Assembly: GCA_039812085.1 (NCBI GenBank)
Contig: JBDHZU010000119.1
Span: forward strand, 1-6,236
From: JBDHZU01 sp039812085
GTDB taxonomy: Bacteria; Actinomycetota; Actinomycetes; S36-B12; UBA10799
Reading direction: 5' to 3'
Length of the DNA stretch: 6,236 nucleotides
Shown here one piece after another: positions 6,173 through 6,236 of the stretch. Positions within the stretch are counted from its first letter, which is position 1. Each line of letters opens with the position of its first letter. A model generated the notes under the pieces. The model was given only the letters and a program-made list of their open reading frames with translations, had not been told where the DNA came from and ran no database searches. The position numbers and the translations under genes were made by a program.

Positions 6173-6236
6173 AGCCTTACCTGCTGGACCTGGCCGACAA
6201 AGATGTCTTAGTCGTCGGTGCAGGTGCGGTGGCATC
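6169..6236 (+). CDS. cysG: Siroheme synthase N-terminal part / precorrin-2 dehydrogenase (truncated by window end)
   Basis: Only the first 22 codons are inside the window. They read M-K-P-Y-L-L-D-L followed by KDVLVVGAGAVA, a first beta strand and a glycine-rich NAD-binding turn. This is the start expected of the CysG N-terminal/Met8 family (usually YLPLxLDL...VLVVGGGxVA), which oxidises precorrin-2 to sirohydrochlorin with NAD and often inserts iron to give siroheme. Siroheme is the cofactor of the sulfite reductase encoded at the other end of the window, which supports the call. Whether the full gene also has a uroporphyrinogen methyltransferase domain cannot be seen. The start overlaps the permease stop by 4 nt and has only a weak upstream GGG, so coupling is likely. 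Other Rossmann enzymes are possible but less likely. Confidence 0.75.
   Translation, partial: MKPYLLDLADKDVLVVGAGAVA

Overview
The window is one continuous plus-strand gene cluster for assimilatory sulfate reduction, with a coupled ABC importer and the start of a siroheme biosynthesis gene. The organism looks like an actinobacterium. The evidence is a ferredoxin-type sulfite/nitrite reductase followed by a tiny CxxC protein and then cysH-cysD-cysN, the same order I recall from Corynebacterium (cysI-cysX-cysH-cysD-cysN) and Streptomyces. The protein sequences also have an actinobacterial style, especially CysH and the CysD C-terminus. GC content looks moderate by eye, lower than in Streptomyces. 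I cannot name a genus.

Layout: 2-268 is the C-terminal end of a siroheme/4Fe-4S sulfite reductase. 265-408 encodes a 47-residue protein with two CxxC knuckles. 405-1124 is cysH, whose cysteine pattern is that of an iron-sulfur APS reductase. 1121-2029 and 2029-3276 are cysD and cysN, the two subunits of ATP sulfurylase. Bases 3277-3373 form the only sizeable gap, holding a hairpin and then a 41-nt stretch without any G. 3374-4468 encodes a lipoprotein solute-binding protein, 4474-5292 an ABC ATPase and 5282-6172 an ABC permease, all of the sulfonate/taurine/nitrate (SsuABC-like) class. 6169 to the window end is the beginning of a CysG/Met8-type precorrin-2 dehydrogenase.

How they work together: CysDN activates sulfate to APS, CysH reduces APS directly to sulfite, and the sulfite reductase makes sulfide. 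The CysG-like enzyme would supply the siroheme that the reductase needs. The SsuABC-like importer should bring in a sulfur source, either an organosulfonate or an inorganic oxyanion, and its substrate is not settled by sequence. No APS kinase (cysC) is present, either as a separate gene or fused to cysN, which agrees with the APS reductase signature.

Almost every junction is an overlap of 1-11 nt, so translation is probably coupled. The cysN/ssuA junction is the exception and the most likely control point. I see no RNA genes, CRISPR arrays, mobile elements or antisense genes. The window is mostly a well-formed known pathway. The parts most worth a second look are the small CxxC protein, the cysN-ssuA gap, and the importer's substrate.
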